DNA from: Planctomycetota bacterium
GTDB lineage: Bacteria > Planctomycetota > Phycisphaerae > Phycisphaerales > UBA5793
Length of the DNA: 64,000 bases
Assembly: GCA_963205185.1 (NCBI GenBank)
Contig: CAUJHZ010000070.1
Span: 49,449-113,448 of the forward strand
Reading direction: 5' to 3'
Part shown: piece by piece, positions 32,810-41,567 of the stretch
How positions within the stretch are numbered: position 1 is the stretch's first letter
Layout: each line of letters starts with the position of its first letter
Made by a program: the position numbers and the translations under genes
The notes under the pieces: generated by a model
Databases searched by the model: none
What the model was told of the DNA's origin: nothing
Seen by the model: only the letters and a program-made list of their open reading frames with translations

Positions 32810-35296
32810 TTATGCCTCGTCACCGGGCTGCACGCTGGCGAGTTCGGCGGCCGTCAGGCGCCGCCGGCTGCCGTAGAGGCGGCGTCGGGGTTTGGAGATC
32901 TTCACTTCCGCCTGTTCGGCCTGGCGCTCACCGGCTGAGCCGTTCGATGCCGTCGTTGAGGCTGGTTCCGCGGCGGCGATGCGTTGCGCGGCAGATGAGC
33001 CGGGCTTGCCATTCTCCGACGCACTCTCCGCCGATGACTTCTTCGACCTTCGGCGCCGCTTCTTCTTGCTGCGCATCGCATCCGACGCAGCATCGCCGGC
33101 GGAATCCACGGCTGGAGCTGGTTCCGATGCTTCTGACGCCGCGGCGGCCTCGGCGAACTCGGCCACGGCTTCGGCGGCTGCCTGCTCGCCCGCTTCCACG
33201 TCTTCCTTGCGGCGCGAGCGCCGCCTCCGCCGCTTCTTCTTTCCGGCTTCAGCCGCTGGGCGGGAGTCGGCCTGCTCACGTCGCGCCTCACCCTGCGACG
33301 GCTCGGCCGCGGCTGCTTCGGGCGCCGGCTCGGCGGAAATCTCCGGCTCCACTGCTGCTCTCGTTTGTGCGGCCTCGCCGGGCTCGCCCGACTTCCCGCG
33401 ACCGCGCCGGCCGCGCCGCCGGCGCTTCTTCTTGCCGCCGGGGGCGCCTTCCCCGTTCGCAGCGGCGGTTGAAGGCTCCGGCTGCCGGGCGGGCTGCTGG
33501 GCCGCGGCGCCTTCGCCGGTCTCGCGTCCCTTCTTTGAACGGCGGCGGCGGCGCTTGCGCTTGCGCTGACCGGCTTCGCCCGGTTCGCCCGCTTCAGGCT
33601 GCTCTTCTTCACTCGGTTCGAGCAGCTGCACCTCGAGTTCGCTCTCCTCATCAGGCGGCTCGGCGAGCGCGATCTCGCGCACCACCCGCGCCGGCTCGGG
33701 CGTGACCGCCCGCGGTTCGAGCGGCGGCAGCTCCTTGGGGAACGAAGAAGCCAGCGCCGCCAAATCCAGATCCGTCTTGCGGTCGTCGTAGGCGTAGAAG
33801 TCCACGCGCTCGGGCGCGATCTCGTGGCTCACGCGGATGTCGATGCGCTTGCCCGTCTCGGTCTCGATCGCGACGATCTCGCGGCGCTTGCGGCTGAGCA
33901 GCACGCCAGCCACGGCCTGGCTGACGGCGACTTCGAGCGATGCCACGCGCGGATGCGCGATCCAGTACGCCATGTCGCGCATGGCCTCGTTGGCGGTCGA
34001 TTCGGGCGTGACGAGGAAGCCGCGACCCTCGCACGTCGGGCACGGCATCGAGTGCGACTTGCGCAGAGGCGGGCGCATGCGCTGCCGCGTCATCTCGATC
34101 AGGCCGAACTGGCTGATGCGCAGGAACTCCGTCTTGGCCCGGTCGCGCTTGAGGTTCTCGCGCAGGCGCGTTTCGAGTTCGCGGCGGTGTTCGCCCGAGT
34201 TCATGTCGATCGTGTCGAGCACGATCAGCCCGCCGAGGTCGCGCAGGCGCAACTGCCGCGTGATCTCGTCGATGGCCTGCATGTTCGTGCGAAACGCCGT
34301 CGTCTCAGCGTCCCGGAACTGGCGCATGCGGCCCGAGTTCACGTCGATGACGACCATAGCCTCGGCCGAGTCGATGATGATCGACCCGCCGCCGGGCAGC
34401 GGCACTTCGCGCGAGCGCGTGCTGCGCAACTGCTCTTCGACGCCGAAGCGGTGGAAGATCGGCACGCGGTCGCGGTACGCCACGACCTCGGGCCCCTTTC
34501 GCCGCGGCGCGACGATCTGCAGGAATTCGACCACGCGATCCATCGCCTGCTCGTCATCAACGACGATCTGCTCGAGGTCCGCCGCGGACACGTCGCGAAT
34601 CGTCCGGATGAGCAGGTCGGACTCGACGTACAACTCGGCAGGAGCCTTCGCGCTGCTGCGCTGTCCCTCGATCGTCTTCCACAGCCGCTGCAGGTAGGCC
34701 AGGTCGCGCTTGAGTTCAGTCTTGAGGGCCGTCAGCCCCGCGGTGCGGAGGATGAAGCCGAATCCTTCGGGCAGCTCGAGCGAATCGAGGATCTTGCGCA
34801 TCGCGCGGCGCTGGTCGATGTCTTCGACCTTGCGCGAGACGCCCAACTGCTCCATGTGCGGCATCATGACCAGCAGCCGGCCGGGGATCGAGAGGTAACT
34901 CGTCAACGTCGGGCCCTTGGTGCCGATGCCCTCCTTGAGGACCTGCACCAGGATCTCCTGGCCGCGCTTGAGGCAGTGCTGGATCGGCGGGCGCTGGCGA
35001 TGGGGGGTCTTCTGGCCGACGGCCTCGGTCGTTTCCGAGTCCTCGCCGGGGAAGTGCATCGGGTGCAGGTCGGAGACATGCAGGAACCCGTTGCGCCCGA
35101 CACCGAAGTCGATGAACGCCGCCTGGATGGCCGCTTCGACGTTGACGACCTTGCCGAGGTAGATGTTGCCGACGTGAAGGCTGTGTGCTTCGCGCTCGGT
35201 ATAGATTTCTTCGAGCCGCCCGTTTTCGAGCAGTGCGATGCGCGTCTCGTCGCCGGGCGCGTGGTTGACGATCAGTTGCTTTTTGATGGAGGCCAT
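32810..35296 (-). CDS. Ribonuclease E/G family protein with basic-repeat tail
   Basis: Endoribonuclease of mRNA decay and rRNA/tRNA processing. The N-terminal catalytic half (about 1-500) has the S1 domain (HVGNIYLGKVVNVEAAIQAA then FIDFGVGRNGFLH), the DNase I-like active site (MVVIDVNSG and LRDLGGLIVLDTIDMN, the two acidic residues) and the zinc link CPTC around residue 418. From about 530 to 828 the protein is a low-complexity tail with four Lys/Arg blocks (KRKRRRRRSKK, KKKRRRRGRRGRGK, KKKRRRRRSRRKE, KKKRRRRSKK) between Ala/Glu/Pro-rich linkers. Rne or Rng cannot be separated by sequence alone. The ATG has no Shine-Dalgarno; a hairpin sits directly upstream. Confidence 0.9.
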   Translation of the reverse strand: MASIKKQLIVNHAPGDETRIALLENGRLEEIYTEREAHSLHVGNIYLGKVVNVEAAIQAAFIDFGVGRNGFLHVSDLHPMHFPGEDSETTEAVGQKTPHRQRPPIQHCLKRGQEILVQVLKEGIGTKGPTLTSYLSIPGRLLVMMPHMEQLGVSRKVEDIDQRRAMRKILDSLELPEGFGFILRTAGLTALKTELKRDLAYLQRLWKTIEGQRSSAKAPAELYVESDLLIRTIRDVSAADLEQIVVDDEQAMDRVVEFLQIVAPRRKGPEVVAYRDRVPIFHRFGVEEQLRSTRSREVPLPGGGSIIIDSAEAMVVIDVNSGRMRQFRDAETTAFRTNMQAIDEITRQLRLRDLGGLIVLDTIDMNSGEHRRELETRLRENLKRDRAKTEFLRISQFGLIEMTRQRMRPPLRKSHSMPCPTCEGRGFLVTPESTANEAMRDMAYWIAHPRVASLEVAVSQAVAGVLLSRKRREIVAIETETGKRIDIRVSHEIAPERVDFYAYDDRKTDLDLAALASSFPKELPPLEPRAVTPEPARVVREIALAEPPDEESELEVQLLEPSEEEQPEAGEPGEAGQRKRKRRRRRSKKGRETGEGAAAQQPARQPEPSTAAANGEGAPGGKKKRRRRGRRGRGKSGEPGEAAQTRAAVEPEISAEPAPEAAAAEPSQGEARREQADSRPAAEAGKKKRRRRRSRRKEDVEAGEQAAAEAVAEFAEAAAASEASEPAPAVDSAGDAASDAMRSKKKRRRRSKKSSAESASENGKPGSSAAQRIAAAEPASTTASNGSAGERQAEQAEVKISKPRRRLYGSRRRLTAAELASVQPGDEA

Positions 35297-35612
35297 GGAC
35301 CACGGTCTTTCCGTGTGGTCAATCGGCGCGGCCAGGGATCAGGCTCGGTTGGAGCTGCGGACGCGGCGCGCACTTGGCCGGGGTGGTGTTCACCTCTCGG
35401 CAAGACTGATTGTGCGCGGGGCGCGACCATCGGCCATCCGTCCGCCCATCCTGGGCGCTGCTCGATTGTCGCTGCGGCGTCACCACTGGTCCTTCTGAGG
35501 GACCGGGCCTGATCGGGATCAACTCCGCCGCACCCTGCAGGGCGACAAGGCGACCGATCCGGCAACATGAACAGCACGCAGCAGGCGTGATTCGAAAGAG
35601 GGGGCGTATCGG
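35297..35612 (-). promoter_or_regulatory. Leader region of the RNase E/G gene with start-proximal hairpin
   Basis: The 316-bp gap has no coding frame that I can support. On the minus strand a stem (35320-35311 with 35305-35298, two-base bulge) ends 2 nt before the ATG, and a weaker stem with GGTCC/GGACC lies at 35488-35504. E. coli rne is autoregulated through hairpins in its 5' UTR; a similar role here is inference. Confidence 0.45.
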
Positions 35613-37382
35613 TCAGGCCGACCCGCCGCCGACGGAACGACCGTCGTACCCCTCGGGCATTACCTTGCGCGTCTCATCTCGAATGAAATTCAGGACTTGA
35701 CGCTCAGAATCGAACGAACCGACCTTCCGGGCGATAAGTTCACAAGTTCTGGTATCGACCGCGCGGATGACCCTCTTGATGTCGGGTATCGCCGATGGAA
35801 CCAATGAAAGATTACGCAGACCGATCCCGATCAGCAACATGATGTAGTCGGGATCCGAAGCAATTTCCCCGCACAGGCTGACGCCAATGCCCCCGCGCCG
35901 ACCCGAACGGATGCAGTCCTTGATCAGCCGCAGCACGGCAGGATGGGCCGCCGAATAGAGGTTCGCCACTCTCTCGTTGGTCCGGTCCACCGCCAGGGTG
36001 TACTGAATCAGGTCATTGGTCCCGATCGAGAAGAAGTCCACCTCGCGGGCAAAGGCATGGCTCATGATCGCCGCAGAGGGCGCCTCGATCATGATGCCCA
36101 CCGGTACGTTGCGATTGAAGGCGATCCCTTCCTCCTCCAGATCCTCCATCACGTCGTTGAGCACCATCTTGGCTTGCCGCAACTCGAGCGGCCCGGTGAT
36201 CAGCGGGAACATGATCCGCAGGTCGCCCTCCGTCGAGGCCCGCAGGATGGCGCGCAACTGCGTCTTGAAGATCGGCAGGTTCTGCAGGCAGAAGCGGATC
36301 GACCGGCACCCGAGCGCGGGATTGCGCTCGGGCGATTCCGACCGGCCCTGCGTGTACTTGTCCGAGCCCAGGTCCAGCGTGCGGATGGTGATCGGCCGAC
36401 CCTTGCTCATGCGCACCGCATCGCGGAACGCCTCGTACTGCTCCTCTTCGGACGGGTCGCGGTCGTGGGCCAGAAAGAGAAACTCGCTGCGAAAAAGCCC
36501 CACGCCGTCACCGCCGTATCGCTCGACGAGTTCGACTTCAAAGGGAAACTCGATGTTGCCGTACAGCTTGATCCGCACCCCGTCGGTCGTCTCGGCGGGC
36601 TCGCGCGCGACCTCGGCGAGCGACTTTTCATACGTCTTGCGGACCTCGATGCGCTTGCCGTACTGCTCGAGCGTGGCCTCATCGGGATCGATGATCAGCA
36701 CGCCGCGATCGCCATCCACGATGAGCAGATCATCCTCGAAGATGTCGGTCATCGCCCGTTCGAGGCCGACGATAGCCGGAATCGCGATGGACCTGGCCAT
36801 GATCGCGGTGTGGCTGGTGCGGCCGCCGGCATCTGTGACGAACGCCTTGACGTGCTCCGTATCCAGTCCGACGGTTTGGCTGGGCGTGAGATCGTGGGCG
36901 ACGATCACCACCTCGCCCTGCACCTGCTTGAGCCGGCTCTGCGTCTCGCCGACGAGGTGGCGCAGCAGGCGGCGGTCGAGATCCAACAGATCCGAGACCT
37001 TGGACCGGAACGCCTCGCTGTCGAGGGCGCGGAACTTATCCGCCATGGCTTGGATTTCATAAGTGACCGCCCAGTCAGCGGTTACTTCCTGCTCCTGGAT
37101 CCGCTGGTGCACGGGCTCAAGGAAGTTCTCATCCCGCAGCAGAAAGATGTGGAATTCCAGAATCTTGGCCGCTTCGAGGTCGAATTCGCGCGCGATCCGG
37201 TCGCGCAAGGCCTGGAGTTCGGCGATCGAGGCCGCAACGGCCGCATCCAGCCGCTCGTGCTGGTGGGGGATGTCGGAAGTGGAGATGTGGCGTTTGGGGA
37301 CATGCAGCGCGATGTCATCGAGGACGAAAGCCCGGCCGATGACCACTCCCGGAGAAACGCCGATTCCTTTGAGTAACTGCAT
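35613..37382 (-). CDS. ptsI: Phosphoenolpyruvate-protein phosphotransferase (PTS enzyme I)
   Basis: Enzyme I moves phosphate from PEP to HPr. The start at 37382 (MQLLKGIGVSPGVVIGRAFV) matches the family N-terminus. The phosphohistidine lies in DAGGRTSHTAIMARSIAIPA. The PEP-binding domain has LFRSEFLFLAHDRDPSEEEQ, IRTLDLGSDK, NPALGCRSIRFCL, PVGIMIEAPSAAIMSHAFAR and FFSIGTNDLIQYTLAVDRTN, then SLCGEIASDPDYIMLLIGIG written here as separate motifs. 589 residues. No ptsH or sugar EII gene is near, so a regulatory (Ntr-like) PTS is possible, but there is no N-terminal GAF domain. Confidence 0.95.
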   Translation of the reverse strand: MQLLKGIGVSPGVVIGRAFVLDDIALHVPKRHISTSDIPHQHERLDAAVAASIAELQALRDRIAREFDLEAAKILEFHIFLLRDENFLEPVHQRIQEQEVTADWAVTYEIQAMADKFRALDSEAFRSKVSDLLDLDRRLLRHLVGETQSRLKQVQGEVVIVAHDLTPSQTVGLDTEHVKAFVTDAGGRTSHTAIMARSIAIPAIVGLERAMTDIFEDDLLIVDGDRGVLIIDPDEATLEQYGKRIEVRKTYEKSLAEVAREPAETTDGVRIKLYGNIEFPFEVELVERYGGDGVGLFRSEFLFLAHDRDPSEEEQYEAFRDAVRMSKGRPITIRTLDLGSDKYTQGRSESPERNPALGCRSIRFCLQNLPIFKTQLRAILRASTEGDLRIMFPLITGPLELRQAKMVLNDVMEDLEEEGIAFNRNVPVGIMIEAPSAAIMSHAFAREVDFFSIGTNDLIQYTLAVDRTNERVANLYSAAHPAVLRLIKDCIRSGRRGGIGVSLCGEIASDPDYIMLLIGIGLRNLSLVPSAIPDIKRVIRAVDTRTCELIARKVGSFDSERQVLNFIRDETRKVMPEGYDGRSVGGGSA

Positions 37383-37581
37383 GCAATCGCGCCTGTTTCG
37401 GACGTGCTGCTGGAAAAGCCGCGTCCGTGCCCCGTTTTTCCGGGTTGCCACAGGGTAGCAGAGGTTGCCTGTTTTCACAAGTCCGGCTGTGGATAACCGC
37501 CGAACTTTCACCACCTCTTTTCCGGCCTGTTGCCGCGAAAATCAAGAAATCAGCCGGCCCGGCCGATCATCATGGATCGAC

Positions 37582-37956
37582 ATGCCTGCCGATCGCCACG
37601 ACAGTCCGTCGCCGCTGGCCGCCGCTGGCGCCGAGGTCCGCCGCACCGGCCGCCTGCGCTGCAACATGCTCGAGTGCACGCTGGGCGAAGTCATCGACAT
37701 CTCCGCCGCCGGCATGCGCGTGCGGCACAAGGGCTCGCCGCGCTTCGCCGTGGGCGATGTCATCGCTCTGTCGCTGGTGTTCGCCTCGGCCGAAGTGCGT
37801 CTGGAGACGCGCGTGGTCTGGATGCGCCGCATCGGCTTTCGACGCCACGAGATCGGCTTTGAGTTCTGCGGCATCGACCCGCAGACCCGCGACGGGCTGA
37901 TCGAGATCGCCCGGTGCGCGACCAAGCTCGCCAGTTTCCGCCCCGAAGCCGCCTGA
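37582..37956 (+). CDS. PilZ-domain protein
   Basis: The 124-residue protein is a single PilZ-like domain: RRTGRLRCNMLECTLGEVID (the RxxxR-like start, with arginines spaced for c-di-GMP), DISAAGMRVRHKG (D-x-S-x-x-G), then a barrel with VRLETRVVWMRRIGFRRHEIG and FEFCGID. PilZ domains sense cyclic di-GMP. The ATG at 37582 keeps the domain whole; an upstream in-frame extension is low in coding character. Divergent from ptsI. Partner unknown. Confidence 0.75.
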   Translation: MPADRHDSPSPLAAAGAEVRRTGRLRCNMLECTLGEVIDISAAGMRVRHKGSPRFAVGDVIALSLVFASAEVRLETRVVWMRRIGFRRHEIGFEFCGIDPQTRDGLIEIARCATKLASFRPEAA

Positions 37957-37963
37957 CCGCGAC

Positions 37964-38539
37964 TTACGCCTCGGCGTTGGGGTCCGGCACGGGATGCCCC
38001 GCCGGATCAGACGGGCTCGACAGGCCCCGCTGCCGATCGCGCATGACCATGTAGATGTTGCGCACGTAGATCGGCAGGCCGAGCAGCTGCCCGAGGATGC
38101 CGATAGGCTCGCGCTGGAGCAGGAAGTAACTGAGCAGAATCGCCGCCCCGCTCAGGCTCAGCCACCAGAAGCCCAGCGGCACGACGCTGCGGCCGGCGCG
38201 TTCGCTGACGATCCACTGCAGCGCGAAGCGGCCCATGAACATCGCTTGACCGAACAGCCCGAACAGAAACAGTGCAATCGCCGCGCCAGACCGGCCGTAG
38301 AACAGGCTCACAAAGGGCACGCGCGACGCCGGGTGATTGAGTTCGCTGCTGTAAACATACTGGCCCGAGCCGTCCGCTGCGGGCTCGTACCACGCCACCA
38401 CGCCGCGATCCGTCCGCACCTGGATCGCCGCTGACGCCGCGGGGCTTTCTTCGTCGGCAGGTGTCCCAACCTCCTGCGCCCGTACCGGCGCGCTGCACAG
38501 GAGAAGGAAGTGACAGACGAGAATGATGACCAGACGCAT
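37964..38539 (-). CDS. Lipid-A-disaccharide synthase N-terminal-like membrane protein
   Basis: A signal/TM segment (MRLVIILVCHFLLLCSAPVR) precedes a short extracytoplasmic stretch (about 22-85), then an LAB_N domain: GLFGQAMFMGRFALQWIVSE then RAGRSVVPLGFWWLSLSGA and further helices LLSYFLLQREPIGILGQLLG. The Q-W-x-x-S-E motif is the LAB_N hallmark. 191 residues. GGGAG lies 8 nt before the ATG. LAB_N proteins are often linked to lipid or cell-envelope sugar synthesis; no LpxB catalytic domain is present. It converges with the PilZ gene, 7 bp away. Confidence 0.8.
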   Translation of the reverse strand: MRLVIILVCHFLLLCSAPVRAQEVGTPADEESPAASAAIQVRTDRGVVAWYEPAADGSGQYVYSSELNHPASRVPFVSLFYGRSGAAIALFLFGLFGQAMFMGRFALQWIVSERAGRSVVPLGFWWLSLSGAAILLSYFLLQREPIGILGQLLGLPIYVRNIYMVMRDRQRGLSSPSDPAGHPVPDPNAEA

Positions 38540-38764
38540 GATGAGCGCTCCCTGCTGAACGCCCCTTGCCCGCGGGGCGCACGAGCATAGGCCGCCGCGT
38601 CCGAAGGCATGGCCGGCAGCGTGGCAGGGTCTTGCGCGTCGCGTGGCTATGCCGCGCGTGCAATCACAGACATTTGCCGCTGCTCTTCGGGCAGAGCGAC
38701 GCAGAGCCGACGCCATGCCACGCGTCTCCGCGCTGCGCCGCCCGGGCCGCTACGATGACAGCCC

Positions 38765-39724
38765 ATGTCCAGTGTTCTGCTCACCGGCGGCGCCGGGTTT
38801 ATTGGTTCGCACCTGGCTGAAGCGCTCCTCGCCCGCGGCGACGCCGTCACCATCATCGACAATTTCGCCTCGTTCTACCCGCGACCCATCAAGGAACGCA
38901 ACCTGCAGCCGGCGCTGCGCGGCGGAGCGAATCTCATTGAGGGCGACATCACCAGCGCTGCGGACGTGCAGCGCGCCTTCGAGGCGGTTCGGCCCGACAC
39001 CGTCGTGCACCTGGCCGCGTGTGCCGGCGTGCGGCCGAGTATTGCCGACCCTTCCCTCTACGCACACGTCAACGTCATCGGCACGCAGCGCCTTCTCGAC
39101 GCAGCCGTGCAGCGCGGCGTCAATCGCTTCATCGTCGCGAGTTCATCGAGCGTCTACGGCAACAACGCCAAGGTGCCCTTCGCCGAGACGGATGACGTGA
39201 GCCGGCCCATCAGCCCTTACGCCGCGACCAAGGTGGCGACCGAACTCATCTGCTCGACCGCGGCCCATCTGCACAACCTGGACATCACTGCGCTGCGCTT
39301 CTTCACCGTCTTCGGCCCGCGACAGCGGCCGGACCTGGCGATTCACAAGTTCCTCAAGCGCATCGATCAGGGCGAGGCGATTCCCGTCTTCGGCGACGGC
39401 TCGACCAGCCGCGACTACACCTACATCGACGACATCATCGACGGCGTCGTTCGCGCCATCGACCGCTGCGGCCAGGTCGAGCGATTCCGCTGTTACAACC
39501 TCGGCGGCGAGCACCCCGTAACGCTGGCGCAGATGATCGAAGCCGCCGAACAGACCGTCGGGCGCAAAGCGATTATCGACCGGCAGGGCAACCAGCCCGG
39601 CGACGTGGTGCGCACCTGGGCCGATCTCGCGCGCAGCAGGGCCGAACTCGGCTACCAGCCGCGCACGAGCCTGCTCGACGGCATGGCCAGGCAGTGGCAA
39701 TGGCTGCGCGCCGAAGCCCGCTGA
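38765..39724 (+). CDS. NAD-dependent nucleotide-sugar epimerase (GalE/UDP-glucuronate epimerase-like)
   Basis: An extended SDR enzyme: the NAD motif TGGAGFIGSHLAEALLARGD at the N-terminus, VVHLAACAGVRPSIADPSLY, the catalytic SSSSVYG and Y-A-A-T-K (Tyr and Lys of YxxxK), then FTVFGPRQRPDLAIHKFL and FGDGSTSRDYTYIDDIIDGV. The pattern GVRPSIxxP and the FGPRQRPD segment resemble UDP-glucuronate 4-epimerases and their UDP-GlcNAc relatives; the exact substrate cannot be told. 319 residues. It probably supplies a sugar for envelope polysaccharide. Confidence 0.88.
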   Translation: MSSVLLTGGAGFIGSHLAEALLARGDAVTIIDNFASFYPRPIKERNLQPALRGGANLIEGDITSAADVQRAFEAVRPDTVVHLAACAGVRPSIADPSLYAHVNVIGTQRLLDAAVQRGVNRFIVASSSSVYGNNAKVPFAETDDVSRPISPYAATKVATELICSTAAHLHNLDITALRFFTVFGPRQRPDLAIHKFLKRIDQGEAIPVFGDGSTSRDYTYIDDIIDGVVRAIDRCGQVERFRCYNLGGEHPVTLAQMIEAAEQTVGRKAIIDRQGNQPGDVVRTWADLARSRAELGYQPRTSLLDGMARQWQWLRAEAR

Positions 39725-39814
39725 GCACCGGCCGGCGGAGTCTGCTGCCAGAAAGCGCATCGGCGTGACGGGGCGGCCGCACATTGTGCGGCGCGCCCGT
39801 CTGCGCCTGTGCGA

Positions 39815-40312
39815 TTACGCCGTTGAGATGTGTTCGCCGCCGACATCCTTGAATGCTTCGCGGGCCCGGCGCTTGTCCTCCGCCGACTCGCAATGCACGC
39901 CGATGAGCACCTTGCCCTCTTCGAAGGCGTCGGAGTAGTGCTTCACTTCGTGTTCGGGGATGACCAGGCCGATGAGGCCGCCGATGATTCCGCCGCCGGT
40001 GGCGCCGGCGCCTGCTCCCGCCAGTGCCGCGATCACCGGACCAGCCACGACGACGCCCGCGCCGCCGGTGGTGATGGCTCCCACGGCCGTCAGTCCCGCG
40101 ACGATCGCTCCGATGGCCCCGCCGGTGCCGGCTCCGAGCGCGACGCCTTCGGGCAGCTTGCTGTGCGAATCGATGCCGAACGACTCGCGCTGGAAACTTT
40201 CGCCGGCGACGAGGCTGATGTCATCTCCGGAAACTCCGCGCGATTCGAGCGTGCGCACCGCGATGGCGGCGTTCTGGGGCGAATCGAAAAGCGCTGTGAT
40301 GGTCGTTGCCAT
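39815..40312 (-). CDS. Glycine-zipper stress-type protein (DUF1269/GSP17M-like)
   Basis: The 165-residue protein starts with an alpha/beta segment (TTITALFDSPQNAAIAVRTL, then ESRGVSGDDISLVAGE) like the general-stress-protein 17M fold. A central glycine-zipper region (about 55-120) follows: GAGTGGAIGAIVAGLTAVGA and GAGAGATGGGIIGGLIGLVI in parts, which could insert in a membrane. It ends with a second alpha/beta unit (VKHYSDAFEEGKVLIGVHCE). GGGAG is 7 nt before the ATG at 40312. Such proteins are often induced by stress; function unknown. Confidence 0.7.
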   Translation of the reverse strand: MATTITALFDSPQNAAIAVRTLESRGVSGDDISLVAGESFQRESFGIDSHSKLPEGVALGAGTGGAIGAIVAGLTAVGAITTGGAGVVVAGPVIAALAGAGAGATGGGIIGGLIGLVIPEHEVKHYSDAFEEGKVLIGVHCESAEDKRRAREAFKDVGGEHISTA

Positions 40313-40372
40313 GTCATTCTCCCTTTTAAGTGAAACGCGAACCAGGATAAAAGCAGCCTCTGGCGCGGCAGC

Positions 40373-40400
40373 GCCGGCCGTGCCCCTCCGCACGGCCGGC
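40373..40400. terminator. Perfect 11-bp hairpin
   Basis: GCCGGCCGTGC (40373-40383) pairs with GCACGGCCGGC (40390-40400) across a CCCTCC loop. It lies downstream of the small gene ending at 40484 (minus) and upstream of the gene starting at 40312. Confidence 0.55.
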
Positions 40401-40483
40401 GTGCTCGCACGTGTTTCGTCGCGCGATCGGTCAGTCCCGAACCGATCGCCAATTCGTAGCCCCACGCAAGGGTCTGCCCCGAG

Positions 40484-40744
40484 TCAGTGGCGCCGGGCGA
40501 TTCGCCGCAGTCGCCTTTGCCGGCGGCGATCCCAAGCGCTCTGGCCGCGGCATCGGCGCCAGCCGGTCACCAGGTCGAGATCCGGCTCGGCGAGCGCCGC
40601 GTATCGGTCACCGCCGCCGAGGCGCGCCGCCAGATCGCACAAGTCGCTTGCGGCCGCTGCAGGCGCTGCGGCGCGGCGGACATCGCCGTGGTCCGCGCAC
40701 CCATGCGCATCGGCGCGCGGGATCGAAAACGGTTTGCCCGGCAT
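40484..40744 (-). CDS. Small Ala/Arg-rich hypothetical protein (86 aa)
   Basis: Support comes mainly from the start: GAGGAGGTGAAAGCG directly precedes ATG 40744, very like the sites of the DUF2934 and HPF-like genes. Third codon positions are mostly G or C. The product (MPGKPFSIPRADAHGCADHG at the N-terminus, an arginine-rich C-terminus RRRQRRLRRIARRH) has no domain that I recognise. The opposite strand also has an open frame here, which lowers confidence. Confidence 0.42.
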   Translation of the reverse strand: MPGKPFSIPRADAHGCADHGDVRRAAAPAAAASDLCDLAARLGGGDRYAALAEPDLDLVTGWRRCRGQSAWDRRRQRRLRRIARRH

Positions 40745-41567
40745 CGCTTTCACCTCCTCCTCAGTGCCGGTGGGGGCAGCGCGCCTCGTGCACGCGCCGC
40801 ACCGACTCGCGCCCGCTGTCAACGGCGACAGCGAGCACAAGCTCACCGGCCGGTCAAATGCGTTTCACCGCGGTTAGGCAATGAAACGCTGAACTCCGCA
40901 GCGGCAGGACCGCGGACCGAAGACGGTCCGCCGCGCGGGGCGTGAATTGTCTTCCATCAATCCATCAGACTGGGGCTCAGAAGTTCGATCCGAGGCTTGC
41001 AGCCCGCCGCACGCAGGGCACCGCCGCCGGGTCGCGAGCCACCTCGGCGCGGCGTTCCAGACCGCCCTGGACGACTGCACCGGCAGCGGCCGCGGGCGCA
41101 CGCCGCAGCGCAGGAAGTTTGCAGCCTCCATCGCGGTCTGCGCGCTGGCCTTTTCCGAGGCGCGGAATACCATCAAGTCGGTTTCAAGAGGACGGTTTTG
41201 TGCGGCGCGTGGGCCGGTGGCGGCAAGGGGAGCGTCTGCACGGAAGCGCGACAGATCAACTGAATGATCCGGTGTTCGAACCGGGGTTTCGGTCGCGTCC
41301 TGAACCCCGCCGCGAGTTTGCTCGCTTCGATCCCTGCGCGAGGCAGGAGTCGCGATCGGTTCAGCTATGAAGTTACGCTCCGGAACCAACATGCACGACC
41401 TCCAGACGTCGCCGACTTCAACGTCCGCGACGAGTGTTCGTAGATTAACCGGCGGCAATTAACGGAATGTGATTTCGACATGAAAAGCGCCTCATTCTGT
41501 GCTCGCGTTTCACGGGCGCAGCGGATCGCCTTCTGAACCCAGGAATGTTTCAGGCAGGAGCATCGGC
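40745..41567. other. About 820 bp without a supported gene
   Basis: Several overlapping open frames exist on both strands. None has a good ribosome-binding site or a recognisable domain. A minus-strand frame ending at 40874 contains a CPACGG knuckle but has no clear start. The DNA is GC-rich. It may be decayed coding sequence or a long regulatory region before the response-regulator gene. Confidence 0.5.

Noticed and set aside
40874..41458. 194-codon minus frame with a CPACGG knuckle
   Set aside because: No ribosome-binding site at any of its ATGs, no other domain, and competing frames on the other strand.
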